Part shown: one piece after another, positions 21,460 to 33,601 of the stretch
How positions within the stretch are numbered: the stretch's first letter is position 1
Layout: each line of letters starts with the position of its first letter
Assembly: GCA_020466095.1 (NCBI GenBank)
Contig: CM035808.1
Span: 53,829,022 to 53,893,021 of the forward strand
DNA length: 64,000 nucleotides
Source: Chlorops oryzae
Lineage: Eukaryota > Arthropoda > Insecta > Diptera > Chloropidae
Reading direction: 5' to 3'
Made by a program: the position numbers and the translations under genes
Notes under the pieces: generated by a model
Told to the model about the DNA's origin: nothing
Database searches by the model: none
Seen by the model: the letters and a program-made list of their open reading frames with translations, nothing else

Positions 21460-22411
21460 TTAAAAAAAAATTCTTCAGAGGTCCTAGAGCGAAAAAAAGG
21501 ATCTGGTCCCAAACGATCAACTGACAGCAGAATAGATGGCATAATAAAAGGGATCAGCTTAAAGGATCGCTTTAAAAGTGCTGTTTCTATACGGGCAGAG
21601 CTGGAAATACACTATGGAGTGAAAATAAGTGTGGAAACAGTGCGCAGAAGATTGCGAGAAGCCGGTTTGTATGGAAGACGTCCTGCAAAAAAGCCCATGC
21701 TGACCAAAAATATGAAAAAAGCACGTCTCGAATTGACTAAAAAACATAAGAACCGGACACTTTATCAATGGCGAAATGTTTTGTGGTCAGACGAAAGCAA
21801 GTTCTACTTGCAGTGCGCTGATAGCTAGCCATACGTACGCCGCTTTCATGGAGAGTGAAATAAGGAACATTGTATTGTGAAAACCGCCAAGTTCCCTCAA
21901 AGTCAGATGATCTGGGGATGCTTTTCTTTTTTACATCCGTGGTTCATCGTGGCAAGTTATAAAAGACTTTCTGGTCCGGCTCTTGAAGACCTTTTTTTTT
22001 ACACTTCGGACGCAATTTTTCAAGACGACTCTGCGCAATGCCACCGAGCTAAATCAGTAAGTAATGGCTTATATCGATTGCGTAGTCTTTGTTAACCATA
22101 AAAAGCCAAAGAAAGTGTTACCAAAAACCATCTTTTTTATACAGCTGGGATAAGTGTTTGAAGAAATCGAAGTGTCAGGCTTGACTTGGCGAGGAAACTG
22201 CACCGACCTGAACCCAATCGAGCACTTATGGCACGTTATGAAACGTAAAGTTGCAGAACAGAAACCCCACAATAAGAAAGAGCTAATTTCAGCCTTAAAA
22301 CACGTTTGGTATACTGTTCTTACGGAGAAAACACTTAAAGACCTTGTTGATTCGATGCCTTCAAGGATAAAGGCCGTAATACAGGCTAGAGGAGGCGTGA
22401 CATCATACTGA
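21454..22411 (+). pseudogene. Truncated Tc1 transposase with a junction-made start codon
   Basis: The frame starts ATG AGA TTA at the duplication junction, so the Met comes from the end of unit 1 and the rest from inside the Tc1. The A-run is nine here instead of ten, which puts SSEVLERKKGSGPKRSTDSR in frame with the second HTH and WSDESKF. The same stops after CADS follow, then the QDDSAQCHR and DLNPIEHLW pieces. It cannot encode a full enzyme. Confidence 0.8.
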
Positions 22412-24069
22412 TTTATTCTTATTTTGATTAAACGATACACTCTTAACAAAAATTTGTGCATCAAAACGAATTTAACTGCTTTTAAACGCTTAAAAAATAT
22501 TGTTGAGCCCCATTGTTGTAGTATAGTGTGCACAGCGCTCAAACTGTGTCGAGCGCACAAATGTCACTAAATTACAACGTAGGGTACCAAGCGCTCAGAC
22601 AATGTCGAGCGTATAATAGTCCCCGTATTTCCTTTATCAAATAAAAGACACCAACAAATAGGTTTTAATCCTTTTGTCCGTTTTTCCCGCTGTCGCTACG
22701 CAGCTAAATCCCACCAGCGGCGACAAAACGGGAAAAAAGAGGGCAACACTTCGAGCCCAGCTGCTCGCCACTTTTTCCCGCCGGGCTTGACTGGCAACAC
22801 CGGTGGGTTTTTAAATAATATTCCAAAAAGAACAGTTGCAAGTGAAACACGTCTGCGATTTTCTACCACGTTCCGATTTAAAATACGAGTCAGTGAAGTG
22901 TATTGTGAAGTGCGGGCCGCGTTCGCGACACCTTTTTTTTCTCCAATAATCGTCGGTAAATTTGCCACGGGACTCTTTTAAAACCCACGAAACCAACAGC
23001 AATCAACGCATAAACAACGCCAACAACAACAGCAGCAGAAACAACAACATCCTCAGCAGCAGCAACCGTCACGACAGAACCACGACACCAATCCGTCCGA
23101 CGCCACCAGTCAAAGGTACGAGCTTTTATATCTTCTAAATACGATTTCCCTTTGCCCCATTTCGGTCGCAAGACCAATAATTCTTTACGGGCCCAAACAC
23201 CTTTATTTAACAAAATGAATCCTATACTTCCAAATACAAATATCCCTATTGCTTGCCTATTTACTTCTACGTCGTGGCCCTTGGATGAGTACGTGTGCAG
23301 AAGTCCTCCTCCAGTCGTCGAAGCTCCGTTTATATAGATCAATATTGCTGATCTTACAATATTGAATATTCCCATGGTCCGCGATCGTCGTCGATTCTTC
23401 CCGAACATATTGCATAAGCTTGACCGCGACCTTCACCCGCAATTGTACCAACATGCCATATTGTTACTACATACAGCTATTCCGAAAAACTCTTGACGTG
23501 TGTTGTTGTTGTTATTGCCAGCGATCGGATTGCAATTGTGCATTCGCTGCGCCAGCGCTGATGTTTGTCAATCGGGCATATACTGTGCCGGTGTTGTTGT
23601 TGTTGCAAGCGGCCGAACTGCATGTTTGCATTTGTCAGCAATTTACGCTGGACAGTGCTTTTGAGTAGCATGGAATCACCTTGAAGTAGAAATTCATAAA
23701 TGCAGGTCACTGCCTTTTGCTTTTGGGTCTTTTAGCTTTCTTTCCTTTTGTTTATGCTTCATTCGCACTTTGTTGTTTTGATTTAGTTTGCGAGCGTGAA
23801 GAAGAAGGAGGAAAAATATGTTTGTGAGTCTAAGCAAGATCGCGACTCACAACACCATGAAATAAATTTTGGGTTTTTCCTAACAATTTTGTTTTTAATC
23901 AAAATTAAAATGTCAAAAAAATTCAGCATTGCGAATTTTATTCCGCTACTTCGTATTCGAGGTGAACAACCCTAATAATAACTCAAAATTGGTTTTCTTT
24001 AATTAATATATGCACCATTAAAAAATTTCACGAAATTTTGAGGTGGTGCGGTTTTCATGACCGCCAGTG
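21461..24069 (+). mobile_element. Tc1-like element, left end missing (unit 2)
   Basis: The right TIR (complement of CACTGGCGGTCATG) ends at 24069, followed by TA. The left TIR is absent because of the duplication breakpoint. Confidence 0.9.
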
Positions 24070-24429
24070 TAGTACACTGACGGGTCCAAAATGGATGACG
24101 GCAGCGTGGGAGTGGGAGTTGCTGAGCCAAACTTCCAAAAAGCAACTGGGTAAGAATTCGTGAAACGGGCCACCCATTTCATGACATTTTCAAATCTAGA
24201 CAACAAGAATTTTATTTTACGTTATTCAACGCAATTACCCTCTCCTAAAATTTCAAAGAAAAATTAGAAAAATTGCAAAATTTATTAAAAATAAAGAATT
24301 TTGCATACTCTTTTTTCAAATATTTATATAACATAAACCAATAATTTTCATTAAATTTCACCTTATTAATAATTGTTTAAAATTTGATGAACTTTACATA
24401 AAAAATTTATTTAAAAAAGTAGGTTTTAA

Positions 24430-24831
24430 TATTAATTCTGCTTAGGTTAAGTATAACTTCCGCCCTGACGTATGAGCCTCTTTGCCTGCCTCATGCCCTT
24501 GTGGGCTCTCCAGTATTCATTGAGGCTACGTTCTTCCCATCTTTTAATAAGGTCGTTTCTGAAGGTATTGTTAACTCCGCAAAAACGTTCTGGCCCAATG
24601 AAGAGATTCGTCGCGGCCCTTTTGGCCAGACAGCCCACCCTTTCATTGCCTTCGTGTCCTTCGTGCCGCGTATCCAATAAAAAGCTAACTTATTCCTCTT
24701 GGATAGAGTTTGAAGGAGCCCGTGGCACTCATAAACTTGTAAAGAGTTCATGGTAAATGCCAATAAGGCTCTTAGAGCCGCTTCATTGTCTGAGAAGATA
24801 CATATGCAGGAACCTAGTATAATAACTAGTA
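24430..24831 (-). pseudogene. RNase H fragment (unit 2 copy)
   Basis: Second copy of the minus-strand RNase H piece at 18990-19389, with the same SDNEAALRAL and RNKLAFYWIRG motifs. Confidence 0.7.
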
Positions 24832-25696
24832 AGGTAAGTGTACCACGTAAGGCCCACCTAACACCTTTTCGATTACAGCGTACAAAGTATTGATGATAGA
24901 AACCCGATTGTTTTTGTGTTGTTTTATTTGATAAATTTTCTATAGAAAAACAAAAAATTCTACCAAAAATCATTATCGGAAAAGCTCCTAAAATGCGATT
25001 TAAAAAAACGTCATTTTGGGCCTTACGAGGAACATGTGTACCTTAAAAGGCCCACTTACTCCTTGTTTGAGATAATGAACCCAAACTTGCATTCATTACT
25101 TTTGAAAGCCTTTTATGTTAATTTATATTGTAAAAGCTAGTAAAAAAAATTAAAATATCAGACAAAATTCGTTTATTTAAAAAAAAAAACTTAACGAATG
25201 TTACTAACCTATTTTTGATTAAGAATTAAAGATTAAACGCTATTTAAGCAAAAAAAAGGTATAGTTGCCGTCTTTTGACCTCAGAGCAACTCAATATAAA
25301 GTTTCTTAATGACCGTTGTTGAATTTTTTATGGTGGGCCTTCATAGGCCTTCCAAGAAAAAAAAATTTGCTATTGATTTTTTTTACAATAAACATATCTC
25401 TGTATCTTCACAATACAACAAACTTTGTTATTTTAAGAAAGCAACCCACAATTTCACTATAGATCATTATTTTTTAAGCATCGTCCACTATAAAAATGGC
25501 TTTTTTACGCCTCTGTTATTTTCAATTGACTGTGGTCGCCGCAAATATAGTGCGATTGTCTTAATTTTTTATTTTTACGAAATAACTTGAGGACATGTTT
25601 CAACATGTGCAAGTACAGAAACATTTGATAGTTAGAAGTTGGTTAAAATGAAAGTGGGCCTTACGAGGAGCCGGGCCTTACGTGGTACACTTACCT
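24832..25696. mobile_element. TIR element (unit 2 copy)
   Basis: Second copy of the AGGTAAGTGTACC element of 19390-20253, carried along by the tandem duplication. The same flanks show that it was not an independent insertion. Confidence 0.85.
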
Positions 25697-27099
25697 TAGT
25701 ATATATAATAATTCAAAATTTTTCCGTTATGCATTCTTATGGTAATCTTTTTGTACATACTTATAACTGATACTTTAAGGAATAAATAAGCATCATTCTT
25801 TTTGTGGTTGTTGTTGTTTTACAAAAATTATAGCGTAATACGTCACAAATTTATATGGTTGCGTATGTTTTGCACAACACTGTACCAACCTACACGTCTA
25901 TATCTTAATGTCATGCTTTTTTGAATAAAAGGTTTTGGCGAATGCAATACTATTTTTGTTGACAAATGAAAAATAATGATTTTTTTTATTCCCACAATAT
26001 TACGAATTTTGACCATCATCTTTTCTTAAATTCGATCTCCACTTCTTCATTCTTTCCTTGACTTTGTTGTTTTATTCTTTCTTTTCCATCTTTTTGTCCA
26101 AAATATAAAAACATTAAATATTATTGAAGCTTTCGTATTCGGATTTGCTCTTACCGTAACTCACGCGACAGATTTCAACAGTAAATAATAGATATGTAAG
26201 CAAAATATATAGAATTTTTTTTATCACTTTTAATTGTTAAACTTATTCTCTCTTTATCCGCAAAAGATCTTGTACTGAAATTTTTTTTTTTAAACACTGG
26301 TCAAAAATTACATATATTCGTAACTCACGCGACATAAAAATAGATATTAAAACAATATAAAAAATTTACAGTTATTTCATAAACAAGCGCTCTCTTTGCA
26401 TAGTGTGGCTATCATTCAAAATTATTAGACAAAATTTTACCCAATACCATTCCTTTTAACCAGCCGTAGGCTTATAAAATGTTCATACAAAAACTATATC
26501 AAGATTATCGAAAAATTTCGCCATAAGTTTCGACAAGGTTTTTTGGGTTTAAATATTATGTAAGATATTAAAACTTTCAGAATTAAAGCTTCATGTATAA
26601 GAGTATTCTAATATATAAAAAAATTTGACTTAGCAGCACATTAAGTTTTTATGTTGTGGTTGACATTTCTATGGAAATGCCCATATAGCTTACTAGAATT
26701 ATTAATTCATTAATGGCAATACCATTTAAGTTACTTAAACTAACCGCTACGCATATTTGTTCAACAGATGATTTATCTCGTAGCAGAATTATTTGTGTGC
26801 AATACATACAAGTACAAGTACGTCTCCCCCTCTATTTAAGCCCGCCGATGAACTGCAATCTCTTCTAAAGTCATTATAGCTTATATCCGAAATCTCAGAT
26901 GAGAGAAAATAAGACGTAACCCAAGTTTCTACTAAAACAATTATAAACACTGAAAATAAGTCGACGTGTAAAGTTGTTTCGGTTTTGTGCGGAGACCACC
27001 GACATTTTAAAAATATATTGCCAACTTATGCAAAGAAGACCGGCACTCATTCCTAAGATAAAAATTTCTGTTTTCTAATGAAGACTAATGGTTCGATGT

Positions 27100-27580
27100 C
27101 GCAGTCGTCGAGTCTGCTCTGTTGAGTTTTTTTCAATAACAATATCCGTTGTTAGTGGCGTATCATTTCACGGCAGTGCTTGCTTCGTCGGTAAAGTTTT
27201 AACCGTTTCCAATTTAGGTTTCGATACAAAGTCAGACAATTTGACAGATAGCGGCCATAGATCCTTATTGAACGCCTTTTCAAAGACGTGGACCGGCACG
27301 TCCAACTTGAAATTCACATGACGAAGATTTGATAACTCAGTATCTTTCTTGACCAACTTTTAGCAAGTGAAGAAGTTAGCCGGAACTTTTAGACCTTTTG
27401 TGATAAACTCTATGATAGCTTCAGCCTTTCTTTGTACACGGTATTTAGAGACATGGATGTACTTAACGCTGTCATCTCCCAAGTCATCACAGTCAGTCGC
27501 CGTACCAAATTCCTTTTTTATTTTTTCTGGTTTAGATCTTCTTTTCTTTCTCTTAACAGTCGACCAATGCATACTTTAAC
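27100..27580 (-). pseudogene. Gag-like/ORF1 C-terminal domain
   Basis: The minus strand reads KYIHVSKYRVQRKAEAIIEF, a stop at 27360-27362, then KLVKKDTELSNLRHVNFKL and a VFEKAFNKDLWPLSVKLSDF stretch. This layout (xxxHVSK...; LVKKDxxLSxLxxVxFK; WPxxVxxxxF) is a recurrent C-terminal domain of gag-like or ORF1 proteins in insect retroelements. The N-terminal side is basic (KRKKRRSKPEK). One nonsense codon and missing ends make it a fragment. Confidence 0.5.
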
Positions 27581-28217
27581 CATCCGCCGCTACTGAATTG
27601 TAGTCAACGGCGTCCACAAATAGCCCATTGTCGACTCTATTAGTCTGCGAAATATCGCAAATATCAGGAAGAGAGATAGATACCGAAGAAGCTCTCTAGT
27701 AAGCAGTAGAACAACTCCGCCTTCCTCGCTGCGAAGCCGCGAAATACTGCCTAGGTTATTTTGTGCACACGGCGTACACTGCCACAGCGTTGCAGGACCA
27801 TTTCTTGCTTACGCTCGCGTTTTTTTGTAAAAAACGTAAAGGGTAATGTGCCCTCAGTGCAAACTGTTAAATTTTTATTTAATGTATTCAATACTTCTTT
27901 TTATTAAAAAAAAAATTCTCTTTATAAAATCTTGTTTATCCGTTGCTTTGCGCGAAGTTTAAAAAATGCTCAAAATTTTACGTATCTTTACTTGAAAATA
28001 GTCATTGCTTTTTATTCATCATTTATTCAGTAAAATATTTTAAGGTACACAGAAATTGTGCGCGAAAATTTTGCCTAGAAAGAATGTAACAATTTTGCAT
28101 CTGCTAAAAAGTTCTTATATTGTGTTGGATGTCATTCCATTCAAAAAATTTGCTGCTCAGAAATAATTTATACATGTCGTGTTTCCTATAATACGATTTG
28201 TTCAGACCACTAAACGT

Positions 28218-28739
28218 TTATTCATCTTTATGAACTCTATTTCCGATGCTCATGTTTCTTTTTATTGTAATTTTATACTCTAGTAGTCCGTTAGCGTTTG
28301 GAATTATTCTCGTCTGAGAAGGAGGAATTGTTACAGCGCTTTCTGTACGAATCATATTCCTTCGTCCTAACAATTGAACCTGGTTTCCGTAAATCCTATC
28401 GGTAAACCTATTGCAATTTTCAATTTTTGATATTTTCCTTACAAATTTTGCTTTCTTGGCATCCGTTGCCATATCTTCAAACAAATATGTTTCTGCTCCT
28501 GAATCAACCAAACGAGATATGTTGTAATCGATAGCCTTGTTGCGAGGTAAGTCGATCCACACATTCTGTTTAATTGCATTCTTCTCTCCATTAACGTTTC
28601 TCTTAAAAGTCTCCTGCAATATAATATATTTACGGTCTTTTTGGAGTTGATTATATAATTTCATGTTCGATGTCTTGTTAACAAATTCTTTTTTCTGCCT
28701 GTGTTTTTCCTTGCGCAAAATTTTTCCCTTGGAGTACAA
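28218..28739 (-). pseudogene. Possible retroelement protease segment
   Basis: A 173-codon minus-strand frame with ISRLVDSGAETYLFEDMA, which fits the D-S/T-G-A catalytic motif of retroviral-type aspartic proteases. It has a Lys-rich N-terminal half. The second protease signature is unclear. It lies about 0.7 kb downstream of the LTR and primer site at 29428 on the same strand and could belong to that element. Confidence 0.4.
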
Positions 28740-29039
28740 ATACTTTCACTGACGTTGGGTATCGGAAGTGAGAGTGATGGTACATGTTTAGTTTTTTCAT
28801 TACTTTTGCTAAATGTGTAGTTAATTTTATGTTAAATTTTTCCAACAGGGTCATCTATTTGGCTCTTGTTATCAGTTTCCTTGAAAAGTATGTCCAGTCC
28901 TTGAACGGACAACGCGCGCGGACAACAGCCCACGAACGGACTTACTGCATTCTATGACATTAAATCTGATTCTTTCGTTTTGAGAATTGTCTCAAGATCA
29001 TTTAATTTTCCAAATGAATTTTATTATACAATTTTGGAC

Positions 29040-29310
29040 AAATCTTGCATTTCTTACACAACCCTTAATAAGTCGTATTGCTTAGGTGTCCATTAGAGTT
29101 CTCAACTCTTCCGGACCCTGTTGGATTTGGTATCACCGCTCACCATTAGTTTTAAACAGTACAACTTAAATAAGATTAATAAAAAAATCTCGTTGTTATT
29201 CCGCCCACTTCGCACCGCTTTTACCAAGGTGTCCTGCGGAGTTATCAACTCTCCCAGACCCCGTTGGATTTGGTATCACCGTTCTCCAAGAGTTTAAAAT
29301 AACTGGTTCG
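29040..29310. repeat. Direct repeat of about 65 bp, spacing near 137 bp
   Basis: The words GTTGGATTTGGTATCACCG and TCAACTCT occur at 29109-29143 and again at 29238-29283 with similar flanks. They lie in the leader region of the minus-strand LTR element. Confidence 0.6.
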
Positions 29311-29410
29311 AAAAAAGGTGGAATATTCACCAACTTTAACCCATTATCAGGATTGTCGTTTTTGAAAACCACACAGATCGTAGTTCGTTCCCGACTAACT
29401 TTATTTGAAA

Positions 29411-30770
29411 CTCGGCTGCGCCATAAATGTTGTATCGACGATATCGTTGATTTTATCTCTAATATTCCTTTTATTAAATTCTTTTTAAAGAATATCATTA
29501 AATACTTAAGCTAGCTTACTTAACTGAGCTATTCCCTCGGTAACGCAGAAATCTACACTTTAACGTCCTGGCTCGTGAGTAATGCGCTAAGGTTGAGATC
29601 TACTGAATACTAACGGTTCTGATCATAGTCCCCTTTTAGTAAACGATGCTTGATTTAAATAGAGCGATATTGCTGGTCTAGTAATATTGTTTGTTGCGAC
29701 ATTCTTCTGGGTCATCTTCGTTTTTGTTGTTGCATTTCCAATATATTTCCCATCCGGTCACCTTACTCGTTGTTGTTGTGGACTTCTATTCCTCAATACC
29801 TCTAGCCACAGCTCACTTTTTGTTGTTGCGTGTTCCCTTTATTTTGTTACTGATGTGCTGGCAGTATTGACTATAACGACATTTTCGGCTGACGTTGTCC
29901 TTATTGTAGATATAGGGCAGTCTTTTAAGGGCATGGTATGGTTTTAAAAAATTTTTGGGTTTTTTTTTTTTTTTATTTTTTTTTCTGAATGAACAACATT
30001 TCAAGAGTATTGTGTAAGAATTCCAAGTAAATCGTACTAAAACTAAAGGAGATACAGCGATTCAAGTGAGTGGACCTTAGTGTAAAAAGTGTAGAAAAAA
30101 AATTTCAAATCGATTTTGTGGAAAACGACTTTTTTGAAGTCCGTGAACACGATGCTGCAAAATCTACTTGACCGATCGTTTTAAAATTTTTTTCAATTAT
30201 TATACACATAAATCAACAGGTATCGCCGTGGCCCTTTTTTTATTTTTTTCCTATTTTAAAATAATAAAGTAACCTCAATTTTTAAGCGAAAATCGCGTTT
30301 TTGACTTCAAAACGCTACCAAAAAAAAAAAAAATTATTAAAAAAAATAGGGCCACGGCGATACCTCGGGATACAAATTACCTTTTAAAAACATGTTTCCT
30401 TTTTTTTTTTCAGATGAACCGCTAACCTCTAATCATGTTCACGGCAAACCAACTTTTTTTCGAGGAGCCTCCGGAGAATCGATACCACGTATTTATCTAT
30501 CGATAATTTCAATTTTTTTTTTCCCCAAATACACTTAATAAACATAACTACAACATGTATATGAAGAAAATAAACCAAAATTATTCATGTCTCCAAAAAA
30601 AAAATCATGAAAACATGCCTTTTTTTCGGGTTTAAAACCATACCATGCCCTTAATGCGTTCTTGTGCCCAGACTATGCTTGCCAAGCGTATTTTGGTTAT
30701 TTTGCCAGATTTTACGTTCATTTTATTCTGACCGCCTGTGCTTCTGTTGTTGCACACATACATCAAAGTT
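29411..30770 (-). mobile_element. 5' LTR and primer site of a Ty3/gypsy-type element
   Basis: On the minus strand an LTR-like region ends ..TACAACA at 29428. TTTA and a primer-binding-like TGGCGCAGCCGAG (29423-29411) follow. The region resembles, in opposite orientation, the LTR-like segment at about 31840-32409 (shared GATCTCAAC..TTAGCGCA and GAGCCAGG/AAGCCAGG words). The LTR start is put near 30770 (TGTTACAAC), which is tentative. A TTAA-flanked element is inserted in it. Confidence 0.55.
29929..30650. mobile_element. 722-bp TTAA-flanked element
   Basis: The TIRs GGGCATGGTATGGTTTTAAA are perfect, with TTAA at 29925-29928 and 30651-30654. The interior has a second strong inverted pair, AGGTATCGCCGTGGCCCT at 30220 and its complement at 30350, so the element is largely foldback. 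The TTAA target suggests piggyBac-type mobilisation. No coding region. Confidence 0.8.
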
Positions 30771-30816
30771 GTAACAGACATTATTCAGTAAAATTAAAAC
30801 GGAGCCCTTAACGGCT

Positions 30817-31337
30817 TGTTGGGAGTCACGCCTTGACTCCAACATTAAGTTCACCTCCTGCTCCACCTTCGCAAACTCACAGAAGTGTTTAAATGTTGTA
30901 ACACAAGCGTCAGCACATCAACCCGGCATGATATTCGATACTTAACAATAACAAAAACAAGTATCATGCCCAGAGACCAAAGATGAGCGATCGACTTGGC
31001 AGAAAGACAGACTGAAATAAAGAACACTAAAAGACAACGACACCAGCAACGCGGAAGTGCAATTCAGCACTTATGACTGGGTCAACTGTTCTTTGGCTAA
31101 TAACTGGGTCAAATGTTCTGTGGCAAGAGCACAGCGTATCAACAATAGTGACAAGAGGTAATTGTCAGGAGCTAGGATTCGCATATATTTCTGTTAGACA
31201 CAAGGATTACATTTTATAAATAAAAGGATTGAACATTGTCAATCTTGTCTTTTATTTAAAAGGAATATAGGATTGTATGAGGTGCGTACCTACCCAAGTG
31301 CCACGGCGTCATACCTTTAAATCCCCATATCCCAACA
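30817..31337. mobile_element. Solo LTR, second copy of the TGTTGGGA family
   Basis: It starts TGTTGGGAGTCACGCC and ends ATATCCCAACA, with 4-bp duplications GGCT at 30813-30816 and 31338-31341. Compared with 6454-12729 it lacks the nested elements and about 195 bp of LTR interior. It shares the right-end words AATCTTGTCTTTTATTTAAA and CCCAAGTGCCACGGCGTCAT. Confidence 0.88.
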
Positions 31338-31840
31338 GGCTTTTCACATTTTTATATGAAGCTTTTTCATTGACAGGGCAATTCCTGTCCAGCACAAGTT
31401 TTAATAATGATTGCGGTGGAACAGCGAATTGTCAAAACTTCAGAAGCGAGGATGTAGAGAAAATTTCTAAATTTCTACGCCCAAATACAGCATTCGTAGC
31501 CTTATTGCCAGCTTATTTGGAGTTCAGTGTCAAAACTATTTCCTGTTTCCTTCTTCAATTTTTTTTTTGCACGCCAGAGCAAACGGATGCCCACTTCATC
31601 CAAAAATTTTTTTTTCTGAATTGAACCCTCCAGCCAGATTAAAAAGCTTATTATCTTTGTTGGTATACAAATTAAAAAGTTCTTCTACTCATTCCTCGAT
31701 CAACAGAAGAGTGCAACTACAAAACCATTTGCGCCCAGAATACGAAAGCGCAAAGAGGAAATGCTTACGTAAACAATTAAAGCTTACGATCACCAGTCAA
31801 GCGATCGGTTCGGGCGAACCAGAAGTATAACGTAAGGCAA
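31338..31840. other. Unassigned region with open frames
   Basis: Two overlapping plus-strand frames (31277-31624 and 31567-31830) of about 115 and 87 codons. No motif was recognised. The first begins inside the solo LTR, so it is probably not a gene. Confidence 0.35.
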
Positions 31841-32409
31841 TGAGTCAGCGAGTCAGCAGAAGTAACTGCATAAGCTGACCTATGCCAAGATTAATAACAA
31901 CAACAACTGGTCGCAGCTTAAGACCGAATTTTAGCTGACGATAGAGGAAATAAGCAATAGCCAATAGCAACAGCAACAATAGCTATTGACAAAGCAGCCG
32001 TATTTTTTCAAGTATTACTCAATATTGCATCAACGCGGAAGAAGAACTGGGTCAGCGCGACAAGAAATAGAACGATGAAGAGACGCAGAAGAGCACTTTG
32101 GAAATAACCGACTTGTAGAAAGTGCATGAAAAGCACTTTCTGGCTATAAAAGCTGATCATCGATCTATGGAAGGGGAATTCGCTTGGAACTACGAATAGT
32201 ATTAGTGGATCTCAACTTTAGCGCACCTACTCACAAGCCAGGGCGTTAAAGTGTGGATCTCCGTGTTAGCTATGGATTAGGGTAGTTAAGTGAGCTAGAA
32301 TAGAACATATTAATATTTTAATGGAATTAAATAAAGAGTTGTAATCAAATTTAAACAAAAAGACTTCTCATTCCTGCTCAGCTTAGACGCTCATCCCGAC
32401 GCTACAACA
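31840..32409 (+). mobile_element. LTR-like segment, plus orientation
   Basis: It contains a TATAAAA box-like word at 32145, AATAAAGAG at 32331 and an end CGCTACAACA at 32409. It resembles the inverted LTR at 29428-30770. No primer site follows. The start is not defined. Confidence 0.45.
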
Positions 32410-32601
32410 TAATCTGTGTAAAAGCTTAGCTTTAAAGTTGCCATCAGCTTTACACGCTTCGCAACGCCTTTTAGGCATCGAAATTAATAAAAAACTGAAT
32501 ACGACTACACAAATTGGTATTTTCTACCAATGGATTTTACAAATTTTTTGAATTTGTGACGGGATTGAAAAAAAAATTTTAGGTACAGGCATCCGGAAAA
32601 T

Positions 32602-32922
32602 ATGAGTCCTCGTTCAGCACGCAGAGAAAAGAAGAAATATAGTGCTCCCGTAACGAGGAAGCAAAACGTGGAAGATGGTTATGTCAGCAGTGATCAGGAG
32701 GCATTGCATTATGTAGGCAATACATCGATATGGACCATATGGTGCACTGTGACAAATGTAAATGTAAAAGTATCAACGATGTTAATGGCAAAGACTAGAA
32801 TCCACAGACTTCTAACGAAACTACGTCAGCAGTTAGCAATATCCGTTCGGTATACAAGTCAACAGATGTTAAGGCAAAAGGCAGCGGTGTGGATTCTTCG
32901 GCAAGCAAATATGTAAGTTAAT
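32602..32922 (+). pseudogene. N-terminal part of a gag-like protein with a PHD-like motif
   Basis: The frame MSPRSARREKKKYSAPVTRK leads to SSDQEALH. After a shift of one frame the sequence reads CRQYIDMDHMVHCDKCKC, which fits the first half of a PHD-like zinc finger. Some insect retroelement gag/ORF1 proteins begin this way. It is broken by the frameshift near 32715 and by a TAG. It may be the N-terminal counterpart of the domain at 27100-27580. Confidence 0.4.
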
Positions 32923-33085
32923 TTGATTTAGATTTCAAACTGACATGCTTAAAGGATGAACGGCAATCTAAATAATTCTTTCTTTGTAAAACATGGCATC
33001 TTTTAAACAAACTAAGAAATTCACGAATGGTCAGTCACAATAAAAGTTACGATGAGCCAATAATTCCGAGTACTAGGCGATATTT

Positions 33086-33185
33086 NNNNNNNNNNNNNNN
33101 NNNNNNNNNNNNNNNNNNNNNNNNNNNNNNNNNNNNNNNNNNNNNNNNNNNNNNNNNNNNNNNNNNNNNNNNNNNNNNNNNNNNN
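33086..33185. other. Assembly gap (100 N)
   Basis: Exactly 100 N; size unknown. Confidence 1.
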
Positions 33186-33601
33186 TCGGAGAAAAAAAAT
33201 TTTTGCGGTGGTACACTTCACGTGTTTTGCCCCACATGTGCTTTAGCTGTTTTAAACAGCTGTTCATACAGTTTAAAATAATTCAGTACAACCTTACATC
33301 AAGTGGTCGATTAAGAAAAAATAAATTTCTACATTTTTTTTTCTGAAACTTTGCAACAAATCTATTGTTTTTGTTTTTTATGATCTTCTGAAGATAATTA
33401 AATAGTTTTTGCATAAAAAAAAATGAAAAAAATTGTATAAGCTATTCATTGTTGTGGTACAAAAGCCAACCTCATACTGGTCAATCGGTCGCACGCAGGT
33501 GGGTAAAAATTTAAAAGTAGCACAACTTCGTCGAAATAAAGGGTAAATGGGAATTTTTTTTTTCAATTTGCTTAAAATTGATCAAAGTTTATAACTGAAT
33601 A

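Larger units (their letters stand above)
21460..26904. repeat. Tandem duplication, unit 2 (5445 bp)
   Basis: Direct repeat of 16014-21459, with identity of roughly 99 percent or more by eye. It lacks the left TIR and first codons of the Tc1, because the breakpoint lies inside that element. Its right end, CTCAGATGAGA at 26904, is followed by unique sequence. Confidence 0.95.

Noticed and set aside
22890..23408. 172-codon minus-strand open frame in tandem unit 2
   Set aside because: It crosses (CAG)n-type DNA, is broken in unit 1 by a 4-bp difference, and shows no known domain; kept only as a remark.
33021..33281. Open frames through the second N gap
   Set aside because: Same reason: not supported by real sequence.
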